64,000 bases of DNA from Streptomyces sp. NBC_00440 (GTDB taxonomy: Bacteria > Actinomycetota > Actinomycetes > Streptomycetales > Streptomycetaceae). Below are positions 25,322 through 36,483 of this stretch, in pieces (within the stretch, counting starts at the first letter, position 1; each line of letters starts with the position of its first letter). The position numbers were made by a program, and so were the translations under genes. The notes below the pieces were generated by a model, which did no database searches, was not told the DNA's origin, and saw nothing but the letters and a program-made list of their open reading frames with translations. The stretch covers positions 7,437,501-7,501,500 of the forward strand of contig NZ_CP107921.1 of NCBI RefSeq assembly GCF_036014215.1. The letters run 5' to 3'.

Positions 25322-25442
25322 GGGCTGCCTTTCTGCTGCACGGTACTTATATATGCTGCTGTGCGCTGAGTTGTGATGAGCTGTGCCGAGCTGGGATGGG
25401 TCGGGATGAAATGAGCGCCACGGGAAGTGCTGGGCGGGGCGG

Positions 25443-26351
25443 TCACTTCACCGCGCCGGCGGTCAGGCCGGCGACGAGGTACCGCTGGAGGAGCAGGAAG
25501 CCGGCGACGACCGGCACGCTGACGACGAGTGAGGCGGCCATGATCTGGTTCCAGTACACGTCGTTCTGCGTCGAGTAGCCCTGGAGCCCCACGGCGAGCG
25601 TCCGCGTCGTGTCGTTGGTCATGACCGACGCGAAGAGCACTTCGCCCCACGCGGTCATGAACGCGTACAGGGTGACGGCGATGATGCCGGGGACCGCCGC
25701 GGGGACGATGATCCGGAAGAGCGCCCCGAGCGGCCCGCAGCCGTCCGTCATCGCCGCTTCGTCCAGATCCTTCGGGATGGAGTCGAAGTACCCGATGAGC
25801 ATCCAGATCGAGAACGGCAGCGAGAACGTGAGATACGTGAGGATCAGACCGCCGCGGGAGCCATAGAGGCTGAGGCCGGTCGAGTTCCCGATGTTCACGA
25901 AGATCAGGAACAACGGGAGCAGGAACAGGATGCCGGGGACCATCTGGGTGGAGAGCACCGCGACCGTGAAGACCCGCTTGCCGCGGAAGCGGTAGCGGCT
26001 CACCGCGTACGCCGCGAAGATCGCGACCACCACCGAGCAGACGCTCGCTGCACCCGCCACGATCAGCGAGTTCATGAAGTACCTGGCGAGCGGGATCGTG
26101 CTCCAGATGTCGATGTACGGGCGAACGGTGAACCCGGTGGGAATCCAGGAGAACTTGCCCGCCACATCACCCAGCGGCTTCAGCGAGCTGCTGATCATGA
26201 CGTACACCGGCACCAGGGTGAAGATCAACACCAGGGTGAGCAGCACGCGCCGGGTCCAGATGAAGGACCGCGGCGGCGCGGTGGGGGAGCGGTGGACGGT
26301 GGCCGGGCGCTGTGCGGCGGGGGAGTGTGGTGCGGTGCTGGTACTAGACAT
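25443..26351 (-). CDS. Carbohydrate ABC transporter permease (MalG-like)
   Basis: A 302-residue, six-helix permease. The EAA loop is [21 protein letters not shown], which contacts the ATPase. It also has [14 protein letters not shown] and [17 protein letters not shown], typical of CUT1 inner subunits. Its start overlaps the preceding permease gene by 8 bases. No ATPase gene is in this operon; CUT1 importers in Streptomyces share the distant MsiK ATPase. Confidence 0.93.
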   Translation of the reverse strand: MSSTSTAPHSPAAQRPATVHRSPTAPPRSFIWTRRVLLTLVLIFTLVPVYVMISSSLKPLGDVAGKFSWIPTGFTVRPYIDIWSTIPLARYFMNSLIVAGAASVCSVVVAIFAAYAVSRYRFRGKRVFTVAVLSTQMVPGILFLLPLFLIFVNIGNSTGLSLYGSRGGLILTYLTFSLPFSIWMLIGYFDSIPKDLDEAAMTDGCGPLGALFRIIVPAAVPGIIAVTLYAFMTAWGEVLFASVMTNDTTRTLAVGLQGYSTQNDVYWNQIMAASLVVSVPVVAGFLLLQRYLVAGLTAGAVK

Positions 26352-27408
26352 CGGCGCTCTTCCTCCCGCGCGACGTGAAGATCAAGTAGACGGCTGTCAC
26401 CAGCAGCAGGAAGAGCAGGAGCAGCACGGACATGGCCGAGCCGCTGCCGAAGTTCCAGGTGTCGAACGAGGATTGATAGATGTGGATGGAGACCAGGTCG
26501 GCGGCTTCGGGTGCGGATTTGCCGAACAGGACGTACGGCGTGTTGAAGTCGTTGAAGGTCCACAGGAAGAGGACCAGGACCAGGACCTGATTGACGGAGC
26601 GCAGTGACGGCAGGGTGATCTTGCGGATCTGCTGCCACATCCCGGCGCCGTCGATCGCGGCCGCCTCGTACAGCTCGCGCGGAATGTTCTGGAGCGCCGC
26701 CATCACCATCAGGAAGGCGAACGGCCAGGACTTCCAGACGGCGACGATGACGAGGGCGTAGAAGCTGTTGTCGCCGATCAGCCAGAACGACGGCTTGTCG
26801 GTGATGCCCAGTTGGTCGTGGAGTACGTGGTTCACCAGCCCGTTGTCCCGCTGGAACATGAACGCCCAGGTGATGATCGCGGTATAGGCCGGCAGGGCGT
26901 ACGGGATGAGGAAGACGGTCCGCAGCAGTCCGCGGCCCCGGAAGTCCTCCTGGAGCAGGATCGCCACACCGGTACCGATCAGCCAGGAGAGGCCGACGGC
27001 CAGCACGGTGAACGCGCAGGTGACATAGAAGGAGTGGAGGAGGGCCTCGCCGATCGGGGCGTTGAAGTCGACGGCGATCCTGAAGTTGTGCAGGCCTGTC
27101 CAGGGCGCCCGGTTCCAGTCGCGGATGAAGAACTGAGTGAGGCCGCGGAAGCTCATCACGATGCCGATGACCATCGGCAGGATGTGGATGAGCAGTTCGA
27201 GTACGAGCGCGGGCAGCAGCAGCAGGTACGGCAGGCCGCCGCGGCGGATCCGGTCGGGGATGCGCGGGGTGCGTGGCCGCCGCGCACCCCCGGACTTCAG
27301 GGCATCGCCGCCGGCCGCCGGCGGTAGCTGGGACGTGCTCTCCAGAAGGAGGGGCGCGGCGGATCCTCGGGTGACGGACTGGGGCTCTGGCGACGGAGGG
27401 GAGGTCAT
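26344..27408 (-). CDS. Carbohydrate ABC transporter permease (MalF-like)
   Basis: A 354-residue CUT1 permease with a long cytoplasmic N-terminus (about 55 Pro/Arg-rich residues) and six helices. PYLLLLPALVLELLIHILPM is helix 1; YEAAAIDGAGMWQQIRKITLPSL is the EAA loop. Lies 13 bases after the binding-protein gene. Works with the MalG-like subunit as the membrane channel. Confidence 0.93.
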   Translation of the reverse strand: MTSPPSPEPQSVTRGSAAPLLLESTSQLPPAAGGDALKSGGARRPRTPRIPDRIRRGGLPYLLLLPALVLELLIHILPMVIGIVMSFRGLTQFFIRDWNRAPWTGLHNFRIAVDFNAPIGEALLHSFYVTCAFTVLAVGLSWLIGTGVAILLQEDFRGRGLLRTVFLIPYALPAYTAIITWAFMFQRDNGLVNHVLHDQLGITDKPSFWLIGDNSFYALVIVAVWKSWPFAFLMVMAALQNIPRELYEAAAIDGAGMWQQIRKITLPSLRSVNQVLVLVLFLWTFNDFNTPYVLFGKSAPEAADLVSIHIYQSSFDTWNFGSGSAMSVLLLLFLLLVTAVYLIFTSRGRKSADV

Positions 27409-27421
27409 CGGAGTCAGTGCC

Positions 27422-28747
27422 TCACTGGGTCATCTGCTGCTGCGCCTTGGTGAGCTTGGACTTGACCGAGGCCGTCGTGATGGTCTTTCCGGCAGCGGCG
27501 TCGGCCCACAGCTCCTTGATGGCGGTTCCGACGGTCGTCTCGAACTGGGACTCCGAAGCCACCTGCGGCAGCGGCGCCGCACTCTGGGTCAGCGTGTCCT
27601 TGAGGACCTTCACCCCGGGCACGTTGAAGGCGGGGTCGGACTGGGCGGCCGTGACGGGAGGCACGGCGCCATAGGCCTTGTTGAGGATCTTCTGCTCTTC
27701 GTCGCTGGTCATGAACTTCACGAACTTCAGCGCGCCCTTGGTGTTCTTCGTGTTCTTGAAGACGGCCATGTTGATGCCCGCCACCATGGAGTTGACGTTC
27801 TTCCCCTGCCCGGGGGTGCCGGACTCGACCGGCGCCGGAGCAGCCCCCCAGTCCTGCGGCTTCATCCCCTGGGCGGCGAAGGTGGAAGCGGCGGCCTGCC
27901 ACAGCACCATGGCGGTCCTGCCCTTGGAGAAATCGCTGAGCGACTGGTTCTGGGCGTACTCCGCGTTGCCCGGCGCGATGACCTTGTCCTTGCCCATGAG
28001 GTCGACGTACTGCTTCACGGCGGCCACGGCACCGGGAGAGGTGAAGGTCGGCTTGCCGGACGCGTCGAAGAAGTCGGCCCCGTGCTGCTTGCCGAGTACG
28101 AACGCCTGGTGGATGTTCTCCGAGAGGTTGCCGCCCTCGGCGCCGAGGCCCCACTTGCCGCTGGTGCCGTTCTTGGAGATCTTCCGGCCGTCGGCGACCA
28201 ACTCGTCCCAGGTGGCCGGGGGCTTGGCTATGCCCGCGTCGGCGAACATCTTCTTGTTGTAGTAGAGCGCGTACGAGAGGGAGTACAGCGGGACGGCCGC
28301 CGGGTCCTTCTTCGGGGCGCCCGCCGATGCCACGGCCGCTTCGACGAACCGGTCGCGGCCGCCGATCGCGGCGAAGTTGGCCTTGTTCCAGGGCAGCAGA
28401 GCGCCGGTGGCCTGCAGCGAGGCCGACCAGGTGTTGCCGATGTTGAGCACATCGGGACCCTGGCCCGAGGTCGTCGCCCCGAGGATTCGCTTGAGCAGGT
28501 CGGCCCAGGGCACGACCTCCAGCTTGACCTTGATGCCGGTCTGTTTCTCGAACTTCTTCAGTTCGGGCGTGAGGATCCGCTTGTCGGCGGGGATGTCCGG
28601 TCCCTGGTTGGAGGCCCAGTAGGTGAGCGTCTTGGGGGACGCGTTGCTGCCCCCGCCGCTGGGGTCACTGCCTCCGCCGCACGCCGTGGCTCCGGCGAGC
28701 GTGGTGAGAGTGACGGCGACTGCTGCTGCGGCTCTGATACTGCGCAT
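27422..28747 (-). CDS. Extracellular sugar-binding lipoprotein (CUT1 family)
   Basis: A 441-residue solute-binding protein. The signal ends in the lipobox LAGA-TAC (Cys23), followed by a Gly/Ser linker. TLTYWASNQGPD, FEKQTGIKVKLEVVPW, GQGPDVLNIGNTW and AMVLWQAAAS are typical of the MalE-like cluster. It captures a sugar, probably a beta-glucoside oligomer given the GH1 gene downstream. First gene of the operon; a 17-bp-spaced promoter lies at 28819-28847. Confidence 0.93.
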   Translation of the reverse strand: MRSIRAAAAVAVTLTTLAGATACGGGSDPSGGGSNASPKTLTYWASNQGPDIPADKRILTPELKKFEKQTGIKVKLEVVPWADLLKRILGATTSGQGPDVLNIGNTWSASLQATGALLPWNKANFAAIGGRDRFVEAAVASAGAPKKDPAAVPLYSLSYALYYNKKMFADAGIAKPPATWDELVADGRKISKNGTSGKWGLGAEGGNLSENIHQAFVLGKQHGADFFDASGKPTFTSPGAVAAVKQYVDLMGKDKVIAPGNAEYAQNQSLSDFSKGRTAMVLWQAAASTFAAQGMKPQDWGAAPAPVESGTPGQGKNVNSMVAGINMAVFKNTKNTKGALKFVKFMTSDEEQKILNKAYGAVPPVTAAQSDPAFNVPGVKVLKDTLTQSAAPLPQVASESQFETTVGTAIKELWADAAAGKTITTASVKSKLTKAQQQMTQ

Positions 28748-28797
28748 GTTCGTTGGCCCCTTCCCGGGGTGGCTGCGTTCAGGATTCGAACGGCCTT

Positions 28798-28826
28798 CAC
28801 GACTTAATTCAGGTCGTGAGTTAAGT
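28798..28826. promoter_or_regulatory. Probable ROK repressor operator
   Basis: Two nested inverted repeats: CACGAC-N9-GTCGTG (28798-28818) and ACTTAA-N13-TTAAGT (28802-28826). They cover the -10 region of the binding-protein promoter and lie 63 bases before the ROK regulator start. AT-rich palindromes of this kind are usual for ROK repressors. Confidence 0.6.
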
Positions 28827-28847
28827 AGTGAGAGAAGGTCGGGTCAA
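28819..28847 (-). promoter_or_regulatory. Promoter of the beta-glucoside operon
   Basis: On the minus strand TTGACC (28847-28842), a 17-base spacer and TTAACT (28824-28819) make a near-consensus vegetative promoter 72 bases before the binding-protein start. The -10 box lies inside the ACTTAA/TTAAGT inverted repeat. Confidence 0.65.
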
Positions 28848-28888
28848 GAGCTTTCACAGGGGTATGTTGCCTACCGGGAAGGAGCCAC

Positions 28889-30217
28889 ATGGCTGAACAG
28901 GGCAGACGAACAGTGCGTGACCTGCGGCGCGGCAACCGCGCAGAGGTAGTGCAACGGTTGTATTTCGACGGGCCGCTGAGCCGTCAGGAGCTCGGCGCGG
29001 CCACCGGTCTGAGCTCGGGTTCGATCAGCAATGTGGTCGCTGAACTGGCCGCCGACGGACTGCTCGAAGAGGCCGGGGTGGTCGAGTCGGAGGGCGGCCG
29101 TCCGCGTACGCTGCTGCGCGTCGCCCCCGCGAGCGGCCATCTGATCGGGATCGACGTGGGGGAGACCCGCGTCCGGGTCGAGCTCTTCGACCTGTCGCTG
29201 GGTGAACTGGCGCGTGCTGAACGTCCGTTGGTGCACCATGGCTATGACATCGGCCGGATCGTCGGCCATATCCGCGAAGCCGTCGCCGATGTGCTCCGGG
29301 AGGCGGACGTGAGCGCGGCCCGGCTGGTCGGCGTCGGAGTGGGCGTACCGGGGATCATCGACCGGGACGGGCCCGACGGCGTCGTCGTGCACGGCCAGAC
29401 CGTCGGCTGGGACGCCGTCCCGCTGGAGGCGATGCTCCGCGAGTCGGCCGAACTCCCGTCCTGGGTACCGCTCTTCATCGACAACGGGGCCAAGACCCTG
29501 GGCCAGGCGGAGATGTGGTTCGGCGGCGGGCGTGGTGCGAGCGACGCTGTCGTGGTGCTGTTCGGTTCCGGAGTCAGCGCGTGCGTCGTCGTCGACGGCG
29601 AGCTGTACGGCGGTGCGGACAGCAGGGCCGTCGAGTGGGGGCACACCACCGTACGGGTGGGTGGGCGGCGTTGCCGCTGCGGTTCGCCCGGCTGCCTGGA
29701 GGCATACGTGGGCGCCGAGGCCATCCGGGAGCGGTGGCTGGAGTCGGGCGGGCCTCCGGCCGCGGCAGCCGACGAGGAGACGGCCCTCGCCACCCTGCTC
29801 GCCGCGGCGCTGCCCACGGCCGGCGGCAGTGCGGGCGACACCGCCGCTGCCGGGCTGCTGGACGAGACCGCCGAGTATCTGGGGGCGGGCATCGCCGATC
29901 TGATCAACCTCTTCCGCCCCGAACGGATCCTGGTGGGGGGCTGGGCCGGCCTGCTCCTCGGTCCGGCACTGCTGCCCGCTGTGCGCCGGTACGCGAAGGA
30001 GTACGCGATGCACCACCCGGCCGGGCGCGTCACCATCGACCTGGGCACGCTGGGCGCCGACGCGGTGACACTGGGGGCGGCCACTCTGCCGCTCGCCGAT
30101 TTCCTCGCCCGCGGCGGCAGGCACCGCAGACACGATGCCCCGGACGCGGGCGCCGGACCTGCCGCGCTGCTGCGGGGGCAGGGGAACTGGCGGCCTGTCG
30201 TGGTCGAACGGCGATGA
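28889..30217 (+). CDS. ROK family transcriptional regulator
   Basis: A 442-residue ROK repressor. The N-terminal MarR-like wing has LYFDGPLSRQELGAATGLSSGSISNVVAEL (shown in full family order, two pieces) and GGRPRTLLRV. The ROK domain has IGIDVGETRVRVELFDL (a degenerate phosphate loop, so probably not a kinase), VGVGVPGIIDRDG, IDNGAKTLGQAE, and the intact zinc motif CRCGSPGCLEAY. It is divergent from the beta-glucoside operon and likely represses it until a sugar binds. GGGAAGGAG precedes the ATG at 28889. The C-terminal 40 residues are a low-complexity tail. Confidence 0.92.
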   Translation: MAEQGRRTVRDLRRGNRAEVVQRLYFDGPLSRQELGAATGLSSGSISNVVAELAADGLLEEAGVVESEGGRPRTLLRVAPASGHLIGIDVGETRVRVELFDLSLGELARAERPLVHHGYDIGRIVGHIREAVADVLREADVSAARLVGVGVGVPGIIDRDGPDGVVVHGQTVGWDAVPLEAMLRESAELPSWVPLFIDNGAKTLGQAEMWFGGGRGASDAVVVLFGSGVSACVVVDGELYGGADSRAVEWGHTTVRVGGRRCRCGSPGCLEAYVGAEAIRERWLESGGPPAAAADEETALATLLAAALPTAGGSAGDTAAAGLLDETAEYLGAGIADLINLFRPERILVGGWAGLLLGPALLPAVRRYAKEYAMHHPAGRVTIDLGTLGADAVTLGAATLPLADFLARGGRHRRHDAPDAGAGPAALLRGQGNWRPVVVERR

Positions 30218-30304
30218 GGCGGGGGTCGGCATCCCTCCACGGTCGCGCTCGGGCGGGTGCCGGACCTGCCGCTTTGCCAGGCCCTCGCCGGCCCGGCCCC
30301 GTTC

Positions 30305-31357
30305 TCAGGCGTGCGGGGCGGCGCCGGCGGCGGTGGCCTTCGTCCGCGCGAGCAGACCGCGGGTACCGCTGACCGTCAGCGTCGCCACCAGTGCGGCCAG
30401 GGCCGCCGCCTGGATCTCACCGCCGACGATGGTGGAGTACGGGGCCTGCGCCGACGTCAACAGGCCCATCAGGGCGCAGCGTTGGGCCAGAACGACGGTC
30501 CCGAGCACAGCCAGCGCGAGCGGCAGGGCCGGTTCCGGGGTCCCCGCGCCGCGCCGCGACGCCCGGATCCGTGCGACCCACCAGGCGCAGCCCGCCGCGA
30601 CGACGACGGTGCCACTGCCCCAGACCGAGTCCGCGCCCTGCGGCCACACCACCATCGAACCGCCCATGAGCACGCAGGTGCCCAGGAGCGCGGGGCCCGC
30701 CGGAGCGAACGGCAGCCGGGCGGGCGGGGCGTCCGAGTGGTACCCGCACCCGACGGCGGCGACCGTCAGCCAGGCCGTCGCGGCCGTCACGACCGTCAGC
30801 GCGGACGGCGCCACCCCGAGCCCCTGGCCCATCGGCCGGCCGACGAGGTACGACAGCGAGGGCGCAGCACCGAGCAGGGCGAGCGTGAACGCCGCCCGCC
30901 GGCGGTCCCGCAGCAGCGCGGCGTACGCCACCGGCCAGGCCAGCGGCAGCACCCAGAGCAGGGTCTGGGCCACCCCCATGAGCACCCCATTGCCGGTGAA
31001 TGTCCTCATGAAGTCGGCCCGGTCCTTGGGGGCGGCGCCGGTGAGCCAGGCGGCGGGAAGCGCCCGCTGGGTGAGGGCGTCGGCTGCCAGGAGCGCCACG
31101 CTCAGCAGGGCGAAGAGGCGTACCGCCGATCCGATGGCCGCGTAGCGGGGCGGGGCACCCGCGCTGCCGAGCCTGGTGCGGACCGAGAGGGCGACGATGC
31201 TTGCCACCTCTCCCCACGCGGGGCGCGCGAGGTCCTGATCGGCCTCGTCCATGTCGTCCAGATAGGTCTCGACCATCTCCTCCTCCCGCTCGGCCCGGTA
31301 GTACGCGGGCAGCATCCGCAGCACCGTCCGGTAGCGCTGTTCGAGCAGTGTGGTCAT
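30305..31357 (-). CDS. Integral membrane protein paired with PadR regulator
   Basis: A 350-residue protein. The soluble N-terminus (LEQRYRTVLRMLPAYYRAEREEEMVETYLDDM, in part) resembles the HAAS-type helical module seen beside PadR regulators; about 8 hydrophobic segments follow. It overlaps the PadR gene by 4 bases (ATGA). PadR-HAAS pairs commonly form sensing units in which the membrane protein links a signal to the regulator. No transport or enzyme motif is visible. Confidence 0.75.
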   Translation of the reverse strand: MTTLLEQRYRTVLRMLPAYYRAEREEEMVETYLDDMDEADQDLARPAWGEVASIVALSVRTRLGSAGAPPRYAAIGSAVRLFALLSVALLAADALTQRALPAAWLTGAAPKDRADFMRTFTGNGVLMGVAQTLLWVLPLAWPVAYAALLRDRRRAAFTLALLGAAPSLSYLVGRPMGQGLGVAPSALTVVTAATAWLTVAAVGCGYHSDAPPARLPFAPAGPALLGTCVLMGGSMVVWPQGADSVWGSGTVVVAAGCAWWVARIRASRRGAGTPEPALPLALAVLGTVVLAQRCALMGLLTSAQAPYSTIVGGEIQAAALAALVATLTVSGTRGLLARTKATAAGAAPHA

Positions 31358-31752
31358 GCGCCACCTCCTGCGAGGCCCGGGCGTCCTGGCCGGGTGGTGG
31401 GCTGCGCGCGGGCATCCGCCGGGCGGTGGGCGGCCATCCGGCGGGTCGCGGTACGCGCTCCGGCCGCCATCCGCTCGGCCTCGGCCGACAGCGCGGAGGC
31501 GCCGTCGTCGGTGAGGGCGTAGTACCGCCTGAGCCGGCCCTGCTGCGCCTCCTCGCGGTCCAGTTCGATGAGCCCGTCCGCCGCCAGCCGGTCCAGGACG
31601 CCGTACAGCGTCCCGACCCGGAGCTGGACCTCGCCGTCGGACAGCTCCTCGACCTCGCGCACGATGCCGTAACCGTGTCTCGGCTCGTCGATCAGTGCGG
31701 TCAGTATGAAGAACGCGGCCTGGGTCATGCCTCGGGAAGCCATGTGGGTCAT
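31354..31752 (-). CDS. PadR family transcriptional regulator
   Basis: A 132-residue protein with the PadR winged helix: AAFFILTALIDEPRHGYGIVREV, then VGTLYGVLDRLAADGLIEL and LRRYYALTDDG. The C-terminus is shorter than PadR-s1 proteins and ends in a basic, low-complexity tail. A near-perfect palindrome sits 3 bases upstream of the ATG at 31752, consistent with tight autoregulation. Forms one unit with the downstream membrane protein. Confidence 0.9.
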   Translation of the reverse strand: MTHMASRGMTQAAFFILTALIDEPRHGYGIVREVEELSDGEVQLRVGTLYGVLDRLAADGLIELDREEAQQGRLRRYYALTDDGASALSAEAERMAAGARTATRRMAAHRPADARAQPTTRPGRPGLAGGGA

Positions 31753-31754
31753 GT

Positions 31755-31773
31755 TATATCGGCTTCCGATATA
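31755..31773. promoter_or_regulatory. PadR operator palindrome
   Basis: TATATCGG-CTT-CCGATATA, with perfect 8-bp arms, lies directly upstream of padR. It is AT-rich in a very GC-rich setting and probably overlaps the promoter -10 and transcription start. Confidence 0.75.
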
Positions 31774-31827
31774 TAGCGAGAGGGCGAGTGAGCGCGCCGT
31801 CGCCCGCCGCGCGGGGCCCTTACGCCG

Positions 31828-32610
31828 CTACGGGACCAGCCCCACGCCGACATAGCCGGGATACGGGATGAGCTCGGGTGCGGGCGTGTCCTTGAACCAC
31901 TCGGGTGCCGTCACCACGCCCGGCTCCACCGGGTCGAGCCCGTCGAAGAACCGCACGATCTCGGCGCGCGCCCTGGGCCGGAAAGGGATGTGGCTGGAGT
32001 AGGTACGGGCCACATGCTCCTCGGCCTCCGGGAACGAGTCGAGACTGGCCTGCGCGAGGATGAGGCAGCTGCCGGACGGCAGCCGGCCGACCAGCTCGCG
32101 CACGATCGCGTGCGGGTCCTCCTCGTCCAGGATGAAGTGCATGATGGCGATGAGCGACAGGGCGACCGGCCGGCTGAAGTCCAGGAACGTACGGGCGTGT
32201 TCGAGGATCACCTGCGGTTCGCGGACATCGGCCTGGATGTAGTGGGTGGCGCCCTCCGGGGTGCTCACCAGCAGGGCCTCGGCGTGGCGCAGCACGATGG
32301 GGTCGTTGTCCGCGTAGACGACCCGGGCCGCCGGAATGATCTCCTGGACGATCTGGTGGAGGTTCGGCTCGGTCGGGATTCCGGTGCCGATGTCCAGGTA
32401 CTGGTCGATGCCCTGGTGCGCGGCCCAGGCGGTGGCGCGGTGCATGAACGCCCGGTTCTGTTCCGCTCCGACCCGGATGAAGTCGGCCAGCTGCTCGCCC
32501 AGTTCACGGTCGACGAGATAGTGGTCCTTGCCGCCCAGCAGATAGTCGTAGACACGCGCGGGGTGCGGCTTGCTGGTGTCGATCTGGTGCTTGGGGTTGC
32601 CTGCCGTCAT
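31828..32610 (-). CDS. SAM-dependent methyltransferase, DUF574 type
   Basis: A 260-residue protein of the actinomycete DUF574 (Methyltransf_19) family: PHPARVYDYLLGGKDHYLVDRE at the N-terminus, AFMHRATAWAA, QYLDIGTGIPT (SAM-binding), VVYADNDPIVLRHAEALL and PVALSLIAIMHFILDE. The ATG at 32610 begins just before the conserved N-terminal helix; a 20-residue extension exists but is not family-like. Substrates are unknown; such genes are very numerous in Streptomyces, often beside regulators. Confidence 0.9.
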   Translation of the reverse strand: MTAGNPKHQIDTSKPHPARVYDYLLGGKDHYLVDRELGEQLADFIRVGAEQNRAFMHRATAWAAHQGIDQYLDIGTGIPTEPNLHQIVQEIIPAARVVYADNDPIVLRHAEALLVSTPEGATHYIQADVREPQVILEHARTFLDFSRPVALSLIAIMHFILDEEDPHAIVRELVGRLPSGSCLILAQASLDSFPEAEEHVARTYSSHIPFRPRARAEIVRFFDGLDPVEPGVVTAPEWFKDTPAPELIPYPGYVGVGLVP

Positions 32611-32907
32611 GGGTGCTCCGTTGCGGGTCCGAAGGGGGCGGGAGGGCGGCGGAGCCAGGCGCTCACGCACCGCTCAGCCGCCCGTCCCCACCTCGAAGTC
32701 TGTCACTCCGGGGCCGGTCGGTGCCGGGGCACGGTCCGGGCGCCGGGACCGCGAGTCCCGCCGTGCGGCCGCCCGCCCATCGGATACGGCCAATGCCCGC
32801 AGCCCGGCTGGTGGTTCGGCGTGGGTCATCCGACCGGATGCGCCGTCAGCCGCGGCACTCCGACCGCTCTCCGGGACCGCCCGCGAAGTTACGGTGCACA
32901 CGCGCTC

Positions 32908-32936
32908 TTGTCATTCCCTCCACAGCGGCCTTACTT
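32908..32936 (+). promoter_or_regulatory. Probable promoter of the Rpf-LysM-M23 gene
   Basis: TTGTCA (32908-32913), a 17-base spacer and TTACTT (32931-32936), about 70 bases before the ATG at 33007. The rest of 32611-33006 shows no gene. Confidence 0.45.
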
Positions 32937-32967
32937 TTGCGCCCTGCGACGGGTCCGACGGACGTGA

Positions 32968-35291
<2,324 letters not shown>

Positions 35292-35463
35292 GTATCAACG
35301 ATCTCTCCTTTCGGCCGTAATGTCGTCGTACCCAGGCACCGAATCGTTCGTACTACCAGAGCAGTACGTGGCTGCCCGGGGCGTAGTCCTCGCGGCGGTC
35401 GTGCGGGAGGCCGGGATCCGTCCGGTGTGACGCCACGCGCCGCCCCGGGCGGCGGGCCGGGCT

Positions 35464-36483
35464 TCACAGCATCCTGCGGCGCCTGCCCAGCCAGGTCTGG
35501 GCGATGACCACGGCCGCCAGGAAGGCGCCGCTGACCACCTGCTGGTACGCGGAGTCCAGCGAGCCGATCTGGTTGATGACGTTCTGGATGACCTTCAGCA
35601 GCAGCACACCGACGAGCGAGCCGCTGATGAAGCCGAATCCGCCGGTCAGCAGGGTGCCGCCGATGACGACGGCCGAGATCGCCTCCAGCTCCATGCCCGA
35701 GCCGAGGATGGTGACACCGGAGACCAGCCAGGCCGCGTTGAGCGCCCCCGCGAGCCCCGCGCAGACCCCGGAGAGCGCGTACACGGTGGTCTTCGTACGG
35801 GCGACGGGGGCGCCCATCAGCGCTGCCGCGTCCTCGTTGCCGCCGACCGCGTACACGTACTGGCCGAAGCGGGTGCGGCGCAGCACCACCGCTCCCAGCA
35901 CGAAGAGCGCCACCGTGATCCAGACGGGCACCCCGACGCCGAGCAGCTTGTTCTGGCCGAGACGGGCGAAGAACGACGTGTCGTCGACCAGATAGGTCGT
36001 CGCGCCCTCATGGGTGATCGCCAGCAGAATGCCGCGGGCGGCGAGCAGCGACGCGAGTGTCACGATGAACGGTGCCAGCCTGGCCCTCGCGATCAACAGG
36101 CCGTTGACCAGGCCGATCAGCCCGCAGACCGCCAACGGGAGGAGCAGGGCCACCACGGTCCCGTACCGCGAGCCCCAGGCGCCGAGCACGCCCCCCAGCG
36201 CGAAGAGCGAGCCCACCGACAGGTCGATTCCGCCCGTGATGATCACGAAGGTCATACCGAGGGCCACGACGGCGAGGAAGGCCGAGGAGACGGCCATGTT
36301 GCCGAGGTTGTCGGTGGTGAGGAAGGTGTCGAAGCTCAGCGAGGCAGCGATCACGGCGACGACGAGTGTCACCAGCGCGCCGTGCTGCTGGGCGAGTGCG
36401 CTGATCCGCTCCCCGCGGGTCGGGCCGTCCGGCCCGGCCCCTTCGGTCGGCCGGCCGGTCCCGATGGTCTGCACGGCGGTCAC
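35464..36483 (-). CDS. Sugar ABC permease, YjfF-like (RbsC family)
   Basis: A 339-residue CUT2 permease: GMTFVIITGGIDLSVGSLFAL is the RbsC signature, followed by LAPFIVTLASLLAARGI, RRTRFGQYVYAVGGNEDAAAL and AISAVVIGGTLLTGGFG. It starts with GTG overlapping the preceding permease stop by 4 bases. Last gene of the four-gene importer; the second-permease position matches E. coli YjfF. Confidence 0.92.
   Translation of the reverse strand: MTAVQTIGTGRPTEGAGPDGPTRGERISALAQQHGALVTLVVAVIAASLSFDTFLTTDNLGNMAVSSAFLAVVALGMTFVIITGGIDLSVGSLFALGGVLGAWGSRYGTVVALLLPLAVCGLIGLVNGLLIARARLAPFIVTLASLLAARGILLAITHEGATTYLVDDTSFFARLGQNKLLGVGVPVWITVALFVLGAVVLRRTRFGQYVYAVGGNEDAAALMGAPVARTKTTVYALSGVCAGLAGALNAAWLVSGVTILGSGMELEAISAVVIGGTLLTGGFGFISGSLVGVLLLKVIQNVINQIGSLDSAYQQVVSGAFLAAVVIAQTWLGRRRRML

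Noticed and set aside
28738..28888. CebR-type operator upstream of the beta-glucoside operon
   Set aside because: No TGGGAGCGCTCCCA-like palindrome is present; the AT-rich inverted repeats fit the adjacent ROK regulator better.
35292..35463. Short frame (35197-35430) between the DMT transporter and permease genes
   Set aside because: It starts inside the transporter gene on the other strand and has no RBS or recognisable domain.
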